In this document: in pieces, positions 1 through 7,585 of the stretch | Layout of the letters: every line of letters begins with the position of its first letter | Position numbering within the stretch: the first letter of the stretch is position 1 | Assembly: GCA_025999935.1 (NCBI GenBank) | Contig: BNXY01000058.1 | Location: 1 to 12,820, forward strand | Length of the DNA stretch: 12,820 nucleotides | Reading direction: 5' to 3' | Source: Bacteroidia bacterium | Lineage (GTDB): Bacteria; Bacteroidota; Bacteroidia; Bacteroidales; Azobacteroidaceae | Translations under genes and position numbers: made by a program | The notes under the pieces: generated by a model | Told to the model about the DNA's origin: nothing | Databases searched by the model: none | Seen by the model: only the letters and a program-made list of their open reading frames with translations

Positions 1-226
1 TGTCGGAATTAATCAGCGTTACTTTCAGTTTTTCCTGAAAACCGGAATAATATGCCGGAGCAAAAGGCGTATAAGGCGGAATCAATTGCGTATATACCTG
101 CACCGGATAGGTCATCGTTTGCGCCTGTAGAGCTGGCATTGCTGCCGTCAGTAGAAGACAGGTAAGAACGAAGTTGCGTATCCTGCTCAATATACTTTGT
201 TTTATTGTAAAATTCCGGTTATTCAT
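1..226 (-). CDS. secreted protein, N-terminal part only (runs off left edge)
   Basis: Reading the minus strand from the ATG at 226-224 gives an open frame of 75 codons to the window edge with no stop. The product starts with a basic stretch (MNNRNFTIKQSILSRIRNF) and a hydrophobic core (VLTCLLLTAAMPA), and has a likely signal peptidase I site after ALQA, around residue 35. The mature start reads TMTYPVQVYTQLIPPYTPF and continues with beta-strand-like sequence ending KLKVTLINSD. This PVQV-QL-PPY pattern resembles the N-terminus of large secreted or surface proteins of Bacteroidetes; the TANFOR domain is a candidate from memory, not verified. The gene lies 35 bases downstream of the rpoN stop on the same strand, so co-transcription is possible. 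Function unknown. The signal peptide is clear; the family guess is weak. Confidence 0.72.
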   Translation of the reverse strand, partial: MNNRNFTIKQSILSRIRNFVLTCLLLTAAMPALQAQTMTYPVQVYTQLIPPYTPFAPAYYSGFQEKLKVTLINSD

Positions 227-261
227 CGCGTTTTCTTTAAGGGGGTTAATAAATAATTATT

Positions 262-1722
262 TTAAATTTCCTTTCTTAATCGGGCAACCGGTATGTTTAA
301 TTGTTCTCTGTATTTAGCAACGGTTCTCCGTGCTACATCATATCCCTTGCTTTTCAATGCTTTCATCAAAGAATCGTCGGTCAGGGGCTTGGATTTGTCT
401 TCTTCTTCGATACATTTTTTGAGTATCGCTTTGATTTCGCGGGTGGAAATTTCTTCCCCCTCGTCGTTTGTCATTGATTCCGAAAAAAAGAATTTCAAGG
501 AATAAATGCCGAAACTGGTTTGTACGTATTTGCTGTTACTTACCCTCGAAACTGTGGATATATCATAGCCGCACAATTCGGCTACATCTTTCAGAATCAT
601 TGGTTTCAAATCGGATTCGTCGCCCGAAAGAAAGAAATTGCGTTGTATGTCAATAATTGCCGACATGGTCTTTTTTAAAGTAACATTTCTTTGCTTGATG
701 GCATCAATAAACCATTGGGCCGAGTCTAATTTTTGTTTAACGAAACTGAGGGCTTCCTTTTTCCCGAAATCTTGCTTTCCGTCCGGTTGGGCGTATTCAT
801 TGAGCATCTCCCCATATTCCCGACTGATTTTTAATACGGGAATATTTTGTTCCGGCATACTGAAAATCAATTCGCCGTTGACGGCTTCCACAAAGAAATC
901 GGGGGTAATGTGAGCCATCTTCGTTTCCATATTGCTTTCCCATGCATTTCCCGGACGGGGATTCAGCAAAGTGATTTCTTTGATGATTTCTTTTAAGTCC
1001 TCTTCTGTGATATTGAAAGCGCGAAGGATTTTCTCATATTGTCTTTTTGAAAAAGCGTCAAAATATTTTTCTAATATTTGAATCGCCCGGTTTCTTGCCG
1101 GTGTTTTCTCTTTTCTTTTGAGTTGAATGAGCAAGCAATCCTGTAAATCGGCGGCGCCTACTCCCGGCGGATCCATTTCACGGATAATATCTAAAATCGC
1201 TTTGATTTTTGAAACAGGCGCTTCTATACCATATTGAAAAGCCAAATCATCAGAAATGGCTTCTAATTCTCGGCGGATGTATCCGTCTTCATCAATATTT
1301 CCGATAAGGTATTCCCCGATAGTGCGGGATTTTTCATCCGGAAGATTTTTCAGATGAAATTGATTCACTAAAAATTCCTGAAATGATTCGCCTTCCGAAT
1401 AAGGAATATCTTCTCTTGCATTTTTTTCGGAATAATAATTCTGCGGCAGATTGTAATCCGGGACATCATCTTCTGTTCGGTAATCGCCCAGGGATAAATC
1501 TTCCTGTGTTAAATCGTCGCCGGATTCAAATTCCACCGTTGCATCTTCAATTTCCGATTCGACAGGCGCCTCAACGGCTTCTTCCAAAGCAGGGTTTTCT
1601 TCCAGTTCCTGATTGATTCGCTGTTCAATTTCAAGACCTGTAAGTTCCAACAGTTTAATCTGTTGGATTTGCAGAGGCGATAATTTCTGTTGCTGCTTCT
1701 GTGTAAGTTGTTGCTTAATCAT
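262..1722 (-). CDS. rpoN: RNA polymerase sigma-54 factor RpoN
   Basis: Sigma-54 directs core RNA polymerase to -24/-12 promoters and needs an AAA+ activator to open DNA. The 486-residue product has the family architecture: a Gln/Leu-rich activator-interacting region I at residues 1-48 (QKQQQKLSPLQIQQIKLLEL), an acidic linker from about 48 to 110, the core-binding domain from about 110 to 300, a helix-turn-helix at about 377-405 (LKDVAELCGYDISTVSRVSN), and the diagnostic RpoN box ARRTVAKYRE at 464-473. Length is normal for the family. No activator (enhancer-binding protein) is encoded in this window. It lies 56 bases downstream of miaA on the same strand, but a -7-like box in the gap suggests its own promoter. 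Identity is secure from region I plus the RpoN box. Confidence 0.97.
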   Translation of the reverse strand: MIKQQLTQKQQQKLSPLQIQQIKLLELTGLEIEQRINQELEENPALEEAVEAPVESEIEDATVEFESGDDLTQEDLSLGDYRTEDDVPDYNLPQNYYSEKNAREDIPYSEGESFQEFLVNQFHLKNLPDEKSRTIGEYLIGNIDEDGYIRRELEAISDDLAFQYGIEAPVSKIKAILDIIREMDPPGVGAADLQDCLLIQLKRKEKTPARNRAIQILEKYFDAFSKRQYEKILRAFNITEEDLKEIIKEITLLNPRPGNAWESNMETKMAHITPDFFVEAVNGELIFSMPEQNIPVLKISREYGEMLNEYAQPDGKQDFGKKEALSFVKQKLDSAQWFIDAIKQRNVTLKKTMSAIIDIQRNFFLSGDESDLKPMILKDVAELCGYDISTVSRVSNSKYVQTSFGIYSLKFFFSESMTNDEGEEISTREIKAILKKCIEEEDKSKPLTDDSLMKALKSKGYDVARRTVAKYREQLNIPVARLRKEI

Positions 1723-1754
1723 TTAAACTTAGTCCGTTGTTTCTTAAAAACGAT

Positions 1755-1788
1755 GCAAATATAAGATTTTACATGCAATTAACCCAAA
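1755..1788 (-). promoter_or_regulatory. putative Bacteroidetes-type promoter for rpoN
   Basis: On the minus strand TATATTTGC (1763-1755) matches the TAnnTTTG -7 consensus of Bacteroidetes. A TTTG (1788-1785) lies 21 bases upstream as a -33 element, slightly longer than the usual spacing. The -33 element overlaps the 3' end of miaA. The box ends 32 bases before the rpoN ATG. Assigned by pattern only. Confidence 0.45.
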
Positions 1789-2684
1789 TTTTTCACAAAA
1801 TTAATTTTCTCCTCCACCGGCATTTCCGCTTTTATCCAATGAATAGAAAATCCTTTTCGTTCCATGCCTCGGAACCAAGTCATTTGACGCTTGGCGAATT
1901 GATGAATCGCGATTTCCAATTGCTCAACCATTCCTTTATAGCTTAATTTTCCAATCAGATGAAGGGTTAGATATTTGTATTCGAGTCCGTAATAAATCAA
2001 ATCTTCGGCAGAAATCCCCGATTCCATCAGCGATTTTATCTCTTCCAACATGCCTTCGTCGAGACGGCTTTTCAGGCGGCGGCTTATTTTATCTCTTCGC
2101 AAATCACGGTCAATATCTACGCCGATAATCAAACTGTTGACAGGCGCATAATCCCGTTTGTCGGGTTCCTGTGTCAGATAATACTCCTCAATCTCAATGG
2201 CGCGGATGGCGCGTTGGGCGGAATCGACCTCGGTTTTGTTGTGCAGTTGCTTGTATGTTCTGAGAATTTCCTCTAATTCATCGAGATTTTTTTCTTTCAA
2301 ATTTTTCCGCAACGCCGGATTTTCGGGAACATCAAGCAGCTTGTATCCTTTCAGAACCGATTCGATGTAGAGGCCGGTTCCCCCGCAAAGAATGGGCCGT
2401 TTACCTTTTGCTTTTATTCCGGCAAAAACTTGATGGAAATCGTGCTGAAATTGAAAAACATTGTATTTTTCTCCCGGTTCGCAAATATCAATTAAATGGT
2501 ATGGAATTTGTTTATCCCCGACCATATAATCCGCCAAATCCTTCCCTGTCCCGATTGTCATTCCACGATAGACCTGCCGCGAATCGGCGCTGATGATTTC
2601 AGTGTCCAATTCGCGTGCCAACGCTGCCGCAAAAGTAGTTTTTCCGGAGGCGGTCGGGCCTAATATGGTAATTAAGTCATACAT
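1779..2684 (-). CDS. miaA: tRNA dimethylallyltransferase MiaA
   Basis: MiaA transfers the dimethylallyl group from DMAPP to N6 of A37 in tRNAs that read UNN codons, acting in the cytoplasm. The 301-residue product is of normal length. It opens with a P-loop, GPTASGKT at residues 9-16, followed by the family block ADSRQVYRGMTIGTGK at about 33-48, in which Asp34 fits the conserved catalytic aspartate. The block CGGTGLYIESVLKGY and the AQRAIRAIEI motif later in the chain are also typical. The C-terminus (QFAKRQMTWFRG) carries the conserved RQ-TWFR motif. It is the first gene of the leftward block and is divergent from frdC, with 107 bases between the two starts. Minus-strand TAACTTTGT at 2699-2691, just before the ATG, resembles a -7 box but has no good -33 partner. 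Confidence 0.97.
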   Translation of the reverse strand: MYDLITILGPTASGKTTFAAALARELDTEIISADSRQVYRGMTIGTGKDLADYMVGDKQIPYHLIDICEPGEKYNVFQFQHDFHQVFAGIKAKGKRPILCGGTGLYIESVLKGYKLLDVPENPALRKNLKEKNLDELEEILRTYKQLHNKTEVDSAQRAIRAIEIEEYYLTQEPDKRDYAPVNSLIIGVDIDRDLRRDKISRRLKSRLDEGMLEEIKSLMESGISAEDLIYYGLEYKYLTLHLIGKLSYKGMVEQLEIAIHQFAKRQMTWFRGMERKGFSIHWIKAEMPVEEKINFVKNLG

Positions 2685-2719
2685 TATTGAACAAAGTTAG
2701 AAATTATTACTGATTAATA

Positions 2720-2752
2720 CTTGTAAATTGCACTTTTTTAGCGTACTTTTGC
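2720..2752 (+). promoter_or_regulatory. putative promoter of the frdCAB operon
   Basis: TACTTTTGC at 2744-2752 matches the TAnnTTTG -7 box of Bacteroidetes. CTTG at 2720-2723 lies 20 bases upstream as a -33 element. The remaining leader of about 40 bases to the frdC ATG is A-rich with no Shine-Dalgarno, which is usual for this phylum. Confidence 0.6.
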
Positions 2753-2791
2753 AGTTTCTTATTAAACTATAAAACAAAAAAACAAAATTTT

Positions 2792-3457
2792 ATGTATTGG
2801 CTATTAAATTCTTCTATTGGCAGAAAACTCATCATGAGTATTACGGGTGTCTGCTTGGTTTTGTTTTTGCTGTTTCACATGTCCATGAACTTGGTTTTGG
2901 TATTCTCTGCCGAAGCCTACGATATGATATGTGAATTTTTGGGAGCAAACTGGTACGCCGTCGTTGCAACCTTGGGTTTGGCCGGTTTGGCGGTTCTCCA
3001 CATCGCTTACGGCACGTGGTTGACCTTGCAAAACAAACAAGCGCGCGGCGCCGACAAGTATGCTTCTTCCAACAAAACAAAGACTGAATGGGCGGCAAAA
3101 AACATGTACGTCTTGGGATTAATCATCTGCTTGGGATTGGTTATCCATTTGTGGAACTTCTGGTACAAAATGCAGTTCGCCGAACTCCTTCATTTACCGG
3201 ATGCAGTATCCGAAGGTTCGGGTTTAGTGATTGCACTTTTCTCTTGTCCGGCTTATTCTGTAATCTATCTCGCATGGTTGGCGGCCATCTGGTTCCACTT
3301 AACACACGGAATCTGGAGCGCTTTCCAGACTTTGGGCTTGAATGGCAGAACATGGTATCCTCGCTTGAAGATTATTTCAAACATTGTTGCGACGATTATC
3401 ATGATTGGTTTTGCGGTCGTTCCGGTTTGGTTTACAATTATTGGGTTGTTTAACTAA
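2792..3457 (+). CDS. frdC: fumarate reductase/succinate dehydrogenase cytochrome b subunit
   Basis: This is the membrane anchor of complex II. It exchanges electrons with menaquinone through haem b and docks the FrdAB catalytic dimer. The 221-residue protein shows five hydrophobic segments (roughly 12-38, 55-78, 105-126, 146-175, 193-219). It belongs by pattern to the single-subunit, di-haem b558 type found in Bacteroidetes, Bacillus and Wolinella. Candidate axial haem ligands are His29 (LLFHMSMN), His70 (VLHIAYG), His119 (LVIHLWNF) and His169 or His172 (WFHLTHGIW), one per core helix as expected for two haems. It is the first gene of the operon. Direction in vivo (fumarate reduction or succinate oxidation) cannot be told from sequence. 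The gap to frdA is unusually long because an inverted-repeat element lies there. Confidence 0.95.
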   Translation: MYWLLNSSIGRKLIMSITGVCLVLFLLFHMSMNLVLVFSAEAYDMICEFLGANWYAVVATLGLAGLAVLHIAYGTWLTLQNKQARGADKYASSNKTKTEWAAKNMYVLGLIICLGLVIHLWNFWYKMQFAELLHLPDAVSEGSGLVIALFSCPAYSVIYLAWLAAIWFHLTHGIWSAFQTLGLNGRTWYPRLKIISNIVATIIMIGFAVVPVWFTIIGLFN

Positions 3458-3708
3458 GTAAACGAGTGATAAGTAAACGAGTAAACGAAAGATGACAACG
3501 CATAAAGATTTGACTGATTGCTTATGGTTCACATTTTATGCAAGAAGATGGATATAAGCAAGCAATGGATTTAAATGATGAAGTAAGAAGGATGCTCGTT
3601 TCTTTAATTCGTTCAAAAAATAATGATAAATTAACAGACAATTTGATGTAAGAACAATGTAAATTTTCCCCTTTCTCGTTTACTTGTTCACTCATCAACT
3701 CGTTTACT
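3457..3708 (+). repeat. inverted-repeat element (23S intervening-sequence-like) between frdC and frdA
   Basis: The left arm at 3457-3491 and the right arm at 3671-3708 are imperfect reverse complements (35 and 38 bases). Both outer ends read AGTAAACGAGT when the right arm is complemented, and both inner ends read AAGTAAACGAGAAAG or close to it, with a few mismatches and 1-base gaps. Within the arms the unit GTAAACGA recurs. The roughly 180 bases inside hold remnants of a four-helix-bundle protein frame (separate entry). Elements with such a protein between complementary ends are known as intervening sequences in 23S rRNA helices; here the copy sits in a protein operon. The left arm begins at the last base of the frdC stop codon. 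A transcript would form a stem of about 35 bp, which may affect FrdA levels or be cut by RNase III (inference). Confidence 0.7.
3492..3651 (+). pseudogene. decayed four-helix-bundle (23S IVS-type) protein remnant
   Basis: The ATG at 3492, just inside the left repeat arm, begins MTTHKDLTD, which closely matches the usual MATHKDL start of Bacteroidetes four-helix-bundle/IVS proteins. The frame then loses similarity and stops after 22 codons. A second frame (ATG at 3538, stop at 3649-3651, 37 codons) reads QEDGYKQAMDLNDEVRRMLVSLIRSK, like the last helix of the same family (DEVxxMLxxLIxS pattern). Full family members are about 115-125 residues, so most of the middle is gone and the two ends are out of frame, consistent with an internal deletion. 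The family call rests on remembered patterns. The 37-codon frame could still be translated, but I see no reason to think it functions. Confidence 0.55.
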
Positions 3709-3722
3709 AAAAAAAGAAAAAT

Positions 3723-5666
3723 ATGGCAACATTAGAAGCAAAAATTCCAAAAGGCCCTTTGGCTGAAAAATGGACAAATTATAAAGACCACCAGAAATTG
3801 GTGAACCCGGCGAATAAACGCCGCTTGGATGTTATTGTGGTTGGAACCGGTTTGGCAGGCGCATCGGCTGCCGCTTCCCTTGGGGAATTGGGTTTCAACG
3901 TATTGAATTTCTGTATTCAGGATTCTCCGCGCCGGGCGCACTCGATTGCCGCTCAGGGAGGTATCAATGCAGCAAAAAATTATCAGAACGACGGCGACTC
4001 GGTTTACCGTTTGTTTTACGATACAATTAAAGGGGGTGATTATCGCGCCCGTGAAGCCAATGTTTATCGTTTGGCCGAAGTGAGTAACAATATTATCGAC
4101 CAATGCGTGGCGCAAGGCGTTCCTTTCGCTCGCGAATACGGCGGTTTGTTGGACAACCGTTCTTTCGGCGGTGCGCAGGTTTCCCGTACTTTTTATGCCA
4201 AAGGTCAGACCGGACAACAATTATTGTTGGGCGCATATTCGGCTTTGAGCCGTCAAGTAAACAAAGGCAGCGTGAAATTATATACCCGTTACGAAATGTT
4301 GGACGTGGTAATTATTGATGGCCGCGCCCGTGGAATTATCGCTCGCAACTTGGTAACCGGAAAAATAGAACGTTTCGCCGCTCATGCCGTAGTAATCGGC
4401 TCCGGCGGATACGGAAACACGTTCTTCCTTTCAACCAACGCCATGAACTCCAATGGTTCGGCTGCCATGCAAATTTACCGGAAAGGGGCGTTGTTCGCTA
4501 ATCCGGCGTTTGCACAGATTCACCCGACTTGTATTCCCGTTCACGGAGAATTTCAATCGAAACTGACTTTGATGTCGGAATCGCTTCGTAATGACGGACG
4601 TATCTGGGTGCCCAAGAAAAAAGAAGATGCCGAGGCCATCCGCGCAGGCAAACTCAAACCTACGCAAATTCCGGAAGAAGACCGCGATTATTACTTGGAA
4701 AGAAGATATCCGGCTTTCGGAAACTTGGTTCCGCGTGATGTGGCTTCCCGCGCCGCTAAAGAAAGATGCGATGCCGGTTTCGGTGTGAACAATACCGGTC
4801 TGGCGGTTTACTTGGATTTTTCCGAAGCCATCAACCGCTTGGGATTGAAAACGGTAGAAGCCCGCTACGGCAACTTGTTCCAGATGTACGAAAAAATAAC
4901 CGCGCAAAATCCCTACGAAACCCCGATGATGATTTATCCGGCCATCCACTATACAATGGGCGGTATCTGGGTGGATTACGAATTGATGACGACCATACCT
5001 GGCTGTTTCGCTATCGGCGAAGCCAATTTCTCCGACCACGGCGCCAACCGTTTGGGCGCATCCGCTTTGATGCAGGGATTGGCCGACGGTTACTTTGTGC
5101 TTCCTTATACGATTCAGAATTATCTGTCCGACCAAATCAGCGTTCCTCGTTTCAGTACCGATTTACCGGAATTTGCCGAAGCGGAAAACGCTATCAACGA
5201 AAAGATTGCCAAATTGATGAGCATCAAAGGACAACGCTCGGTGGATTCGTTGCACAAAGAATTGGGTCACATCATGTGGGAATACGTGGGAATGGGACGT
5301 ACCAAAGAATCGCTCGAAACCGCTTTGGTTAAACTCAAAGAGGTAAAGAAAGAATTTTGGAGCAATGTCCGTATTCCGGGAGAGCCGAATGCTTTGAATA
5401 CCGAATTGGAAAAAGCGATTCGCGTAGCTGATTTTATCGAAGTTGGATACTTGATGGCGCTCGACGGTTTGAATCGGAATGAATCCTGCGGCGGTCACTT
5501 CCGCGAAGAATACCAGACACCAGAAGGCGAAGCTCTCCGCGATGATGACAACTACGCTTACGCTTCCTGCTGGAAATATGCCGGCGAAGGCAAAGAGCCG
5601 GAACTTATAAAGGAAAAGCTTGATTATGAGTTTATTGTACGTCAACAAAGGAATTATAAATCGTAA
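3723..5666 (+). CDS. frdA: fumarate reductase/succinate dehydrogenase flavoprotein subunit
   Basis: This is the catalytic subunit that interconverts fumarate and succinate with covalently bound FAD, on the cytoplasmic side of the membrane. In its 647 residues a dinucleotide-binding GTGLAG lies at 41-46. His73 in [11 protein letters not shown] is the expected 8-alpha-histidyl FAD attachment site. GSGGYGN at 228-233 is a further FAD contact. Active-site blocks follow: [14 protein letters not shown] (268-281), PRDVASRA (338-345, with Arg339 at the place of the proton-shuttle arginine), HYTMGGI (410-416) and [18 protein letters not shown] (433-450). The C-terminal helical domain carries [13 protein letters not shown]. 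Length fits the Bacillus/Bacteroides-type subunit. The frdB start follows the stop after 9 bases, indicating co-translation. Identity is certain; naming as frd or sdh is a matter of direction. Confidence 0.97.
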   Translation: MATLEAKIPKGPLAEKWTNYKDHQKLVNPANKRRLDVIVVGTGLAGASAAASLGELGFNVLNFCIQDSPRRAHSIAAQGGINAAKNYQNDGDSVYRLFYDTIKGGDYRAREANVYRLAEVSNNIIDQCVAQGVPFAREYGGLLDNRSFGGAQVSRTFYAKGQTGQQLLLGAYSALSRQVNKGSVKLYTRYEMLDVVIIDGRARGIIARNLVTGKIERFAAHAVVIGSGGYGNTFFLSTNAMNSNGSAAMQIYRKGALFANPAFAQIHPTCIPVHGEFQSKLTLMSESLRNDGRIWVPKKKEDAEAIRAGKLKPTQIPEEDRDYYLERRYPAFGNLVPRDVASRAAKERCDAGFGVNNTGLAVYLDFSEAINRLGLKTVEARYGNLFQMYEKITAQNPYETPMMIYPAIHYTMGGIWVDYELMTTIPGCFAIGEANFSDHGANRLGASALMQGLADGYFVLPYTIQNYLSDQISVPRFSTDLPEFAEAENAINEKIAKLMSIKGQRSVDSLHKELGHIMWEYVGMGRTKESLETALVKLKEVKKEFWSNVRIPGEPNALNTELEKAIRVADFIEVGYLMALDGLNRNESCGGHFREEYQTPEGEALRDDDNYAYASCWKYAGEGKEPELIKEKLDYEFIVRQQRNYKS

Positions 5667-5675
5667 ATAACAGTC

Positions 5676-6431
5676 ATGGAAAAAGTAATAAATATCACAG
5701 TAAAAGTTTGGCGTCAAAAAGGGCCGAAAGCCAAAGGCGGATTTGAAGCCTATAAATTGGCCGGTATTTCCGGCGATACCTCGTTTTTGGAAATGTTGGA
5801 CATCCTGAATGAGAAATTAATCAGCGAAGGACAAGAACCGGTTGTTTTCGATAACGACTGTCGCGAAGGCATTTGCGGCATGTGTTCCTTGTACATCAAC
5901 GGACATCCGCACGGTCCCGACAACTTGATTACCACCTGTCAGTTGCATATGCGCCATTTCAACGATGGCGACACGATTACGGTTGAACCTTGGCGTTCGG
6001 CCGCATTCCCGGTTATCCGCGACTTAACGGTCGATCGTCAGGCATTCGACAAGATTATTCAAGCCGGCGGTTATGTATCGGTCAATACCGGCGGCGTACC
6101 GGATGCGAACGCGATTCCTATTTCTAAAATCGATGCCGACGAAGCCATGGATTCGGCTTCCTGTATCGGTTGCGGCGCTTGCGTAGCCGCTTGTAAAAAC
6201 GGTTCGGCCATGTTGTTCGTTTCGGCCAAGGTGAGTCAGTTGGCTTTGTTGCCTCAGGGCAAAGTAGAAGCCGCCGCCCGTGCGAAGGCAATGGTTCTCA
6301 AAATGGACGAATTGGGATTTGGTAACTGCACCAATACAAGGGCTTGCGAATTGGAATGTCCGAAAGGCGTATCTATCAGTAATATCGCCCGTTTGAACCG
6401 GCAGTTTTTGAAAGCGAAACTGAGCGATTGA
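5676..6431 (+). CDS. frdB: fumarate reductase/succinate dehydrogenase iron-sulfur subunit
   Basis: This subunit carries electrons between FAD in FrdA and haem/menaquinone in FrdC through three iron-sulfur clusters. The 251-residue protein has the plant-ferredoxin motif CREGICGMC with Cys62, Cys67 and Cys70, plus Cys88, for [2Fe-2S]. In the C-terminal domain, Cys163-x2-Cys166-x2-Cys169-x3-Cys173 and Cys218-x5-Cys224-x3-CysPro (228) provide ligands for the [4Fe-4S] and [3Fe-4S] clusters. All expected ligands are present. The gene closes the operon and is followed within 30 bases by an intrinsic terminator. Confidence 0.97.
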   Translation: MEKVINITVKVWRQKGPKAKGGFEAYKLAGISGDTSFLEMLDILNEKLISEGQEPVVFDNDCREGICGMCSLYINGHPHGPDNLITTCQLHMRHFNDGDTITVEPWRSAAFPVIRDLTVDRQAFDKIIQAGGYVSVNTGGVPDANAIPISKIDADEAMDSASCIGCGACVAACKNGSAMLFVSAKVSQLALLPQGKVEAAARAKAMVLKMDELGFGNCTNTRACELECPKGVSISNIARLNRQFLKAKLSD

Positions 6432-6460
6432 TTTGTAAAACTAATTCATCATTACGTTTC

Positions 6461-6502
6461 ATAGCGTGCAGCTTATTTTCAAGTTTGCACGCTATTTTTT
6501 TG
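6461..6502 (+). terminator. intrinsic terminator of the frdCAB operon
   Basis: ATAGCGTGCA (6461-6470) and TGCACGCTAT (6486-6495) form a perfect 10-bp stem that can extend by CTT/AAG across the loop. It is followed directly by a run of T. It sits about 30 bases after the frdB stop and is a textbook Rho-independent terminator. Confidence 0.92.
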
Positions 6503-6565
6503 TAAACTAACGGATGATGTAAATAATATTTCAGGATCACTATTCCATTTTAACACGGTTTTTTG

Positions 6566-6597
6566 TTTGCAAATGAAATTATTTTTTCTACATTTGT
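6566..6597 (+). promoter_or_regulatory. promoter of the ABC exporter operon
   Basis: TTTG at 6566-6569, a 19-base spacer and TACATTTGT at 6589-6597 give an almost ideal Bacteroidetes sigma-ABfr promoter (TTTG-N19-TAnnTTTG). It lies between the frdB terminator and the ABC ATPase start, leaving a leader of about 70 A/T-rich bases. Nothing else is apparent in the 6432-6673 gap. Confidence 0.72.
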
Positions 6598-6673
6598 ACC
6601 GGAATAAAAAAGCCAAAAGAAACAGTTAATTTTGCACTTGAATTTTTATTTGAATATATAATTATAAATAAAT

Positions 6674-7582
6674 ATGCTTTTTCTTGAAACAAAAGAAGTT
6701 GTAAAACAATACGCAAATCATCTGGCATTGGATAAAGTGAGCGTACAGGTCAACGAGCAGAAAATATTCGGACTGCTTGGCCCCAATGGCGCCGGAAAAA
6801 CCACCCTCATCCGGATTATCAACCGGATTACAGCTCCTGATTCCGGAGAAGTTATCTTCAAAAACCGCCCTTTAGCGCCGGATGATATTTATAATATCGG
6901 TTATCTTCCGGAAGAAAGAGGGCTGTACAAGAAAATGAAAGTCGGCGAACAAGCCGTTTACTTGGCGCGCCTGAAAGGTTTATCCGCTGCAGAGGCCAAA
7001 ACTCGCTTGAAAATCTGGTTCAAAAAATTCGATATTCTTTCGTGGTGGGATAAAAAATTGGAAGAACTCTCAAAAGGCATGCAACAGAAAGTGCAATTTA
7101 TTGTGACCGTGGTGCATGAGCCGGAATTACTTATTTTTGATGAGCCGTTCAGTGGTTTCGACCCATTGAATACCGAACTTTTGAAGAACGAAATTCTGGA
7201 ATTGAAAGAGAAAGGCAAAACCATTATTTTCTCCACCCACAATATGGCTTCGGTAGAAGAAATTTGTGATGAAATCGCACTGATTAATCAATCGAAAGTG
7301 GTATTGAACGGCGATGTGACGGCGATTCGTTCACAAAATAAAAAACACATCTTTAAGATACAAACGGAAAATGAAAATTTGCAGATAGACCCCACGATTT
7401 GCGAAATCCTAAGTCGTGAAAAAGGCTATCACACCACTACTTTTCGAGTAAGAAAATTGAAGGATATTTCCAATGCGGAATATCTTTTGTTCTTATTGCA
7501 ACAAAATGAGATTATTTCATTTGAGGAAGAAATTCCTTCTATGAATGATATTTTTATTCAAACGGTCACCAAAAACAACTAA
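6674..7582 (+). CDS. ABC transporter ATP-binding protein (NatA-like)
   Basis: This is the cytoplasmic ATPase that powers the adjacent membrane protein. Its 302 residues hold a Walker A GPNGAGKTT at 36-44, a Q-loop region near LPEERGLY (78-84), the signature LSKGMQQK at 132-139, Walker B LLIFDE at 152-157 followed by PFSGFDP, and the switch His189 in FSTHNM. A C-terminal extension of about 90 residues after the nucleotide-binding domain is typical of the NatA/YhaQ-type subgroup (DUF4162-like region). The stop is 3 bases before the permease start, so the two genes form one operon. NatA/NatB of Bacillus exports Na+; many relatives have unknown substrates, so no substrate is claimed. Confidence 0.93.
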   Translation: MLFLETKEVVKQYANHLALDKVSVQVNEQKIFGLLGPNGAGKTTLIRIINRITAPDSGEVIFKNRPLAPDDIYNIGYLPEERGLYKKMKVGEQAVYLARLKGLSAAEAKTRLKIWFKKFDILSWWDKKLEELSKGMQQKVQFIVTVVHEPELLIFDEPFSGFDPLNTELLKNEILELKEKGKTIIFSTHNMASVEEICDEIALINQSKVVLNGDVTAIRSQNKKHIFKIQTENENLQIDPTICEILSREKGYHTTTFRVRKLKDISNAEYLLFLLQQNEIISFEEEIPSMNDIFIQTVTKNN

Positions 7583-7585
7583 GCC

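Noticed and set aside
3088..3453. Plus-strand 121-codon frame overlapping frdC
   Set aside because: Out of frame within frdC, rich in Cys/Arg/Phe with no motif; frdC itself has all expected helices and haem ligands.
4431..5135. Long minus-strand open frame (234 codons) opposite frdA
   Set aside because: It lies wholly inside the frdA coding sequence, has a composition expected from the antisense of a codon-biased gene, and shows no recognisable motif. It is a shadow frame.
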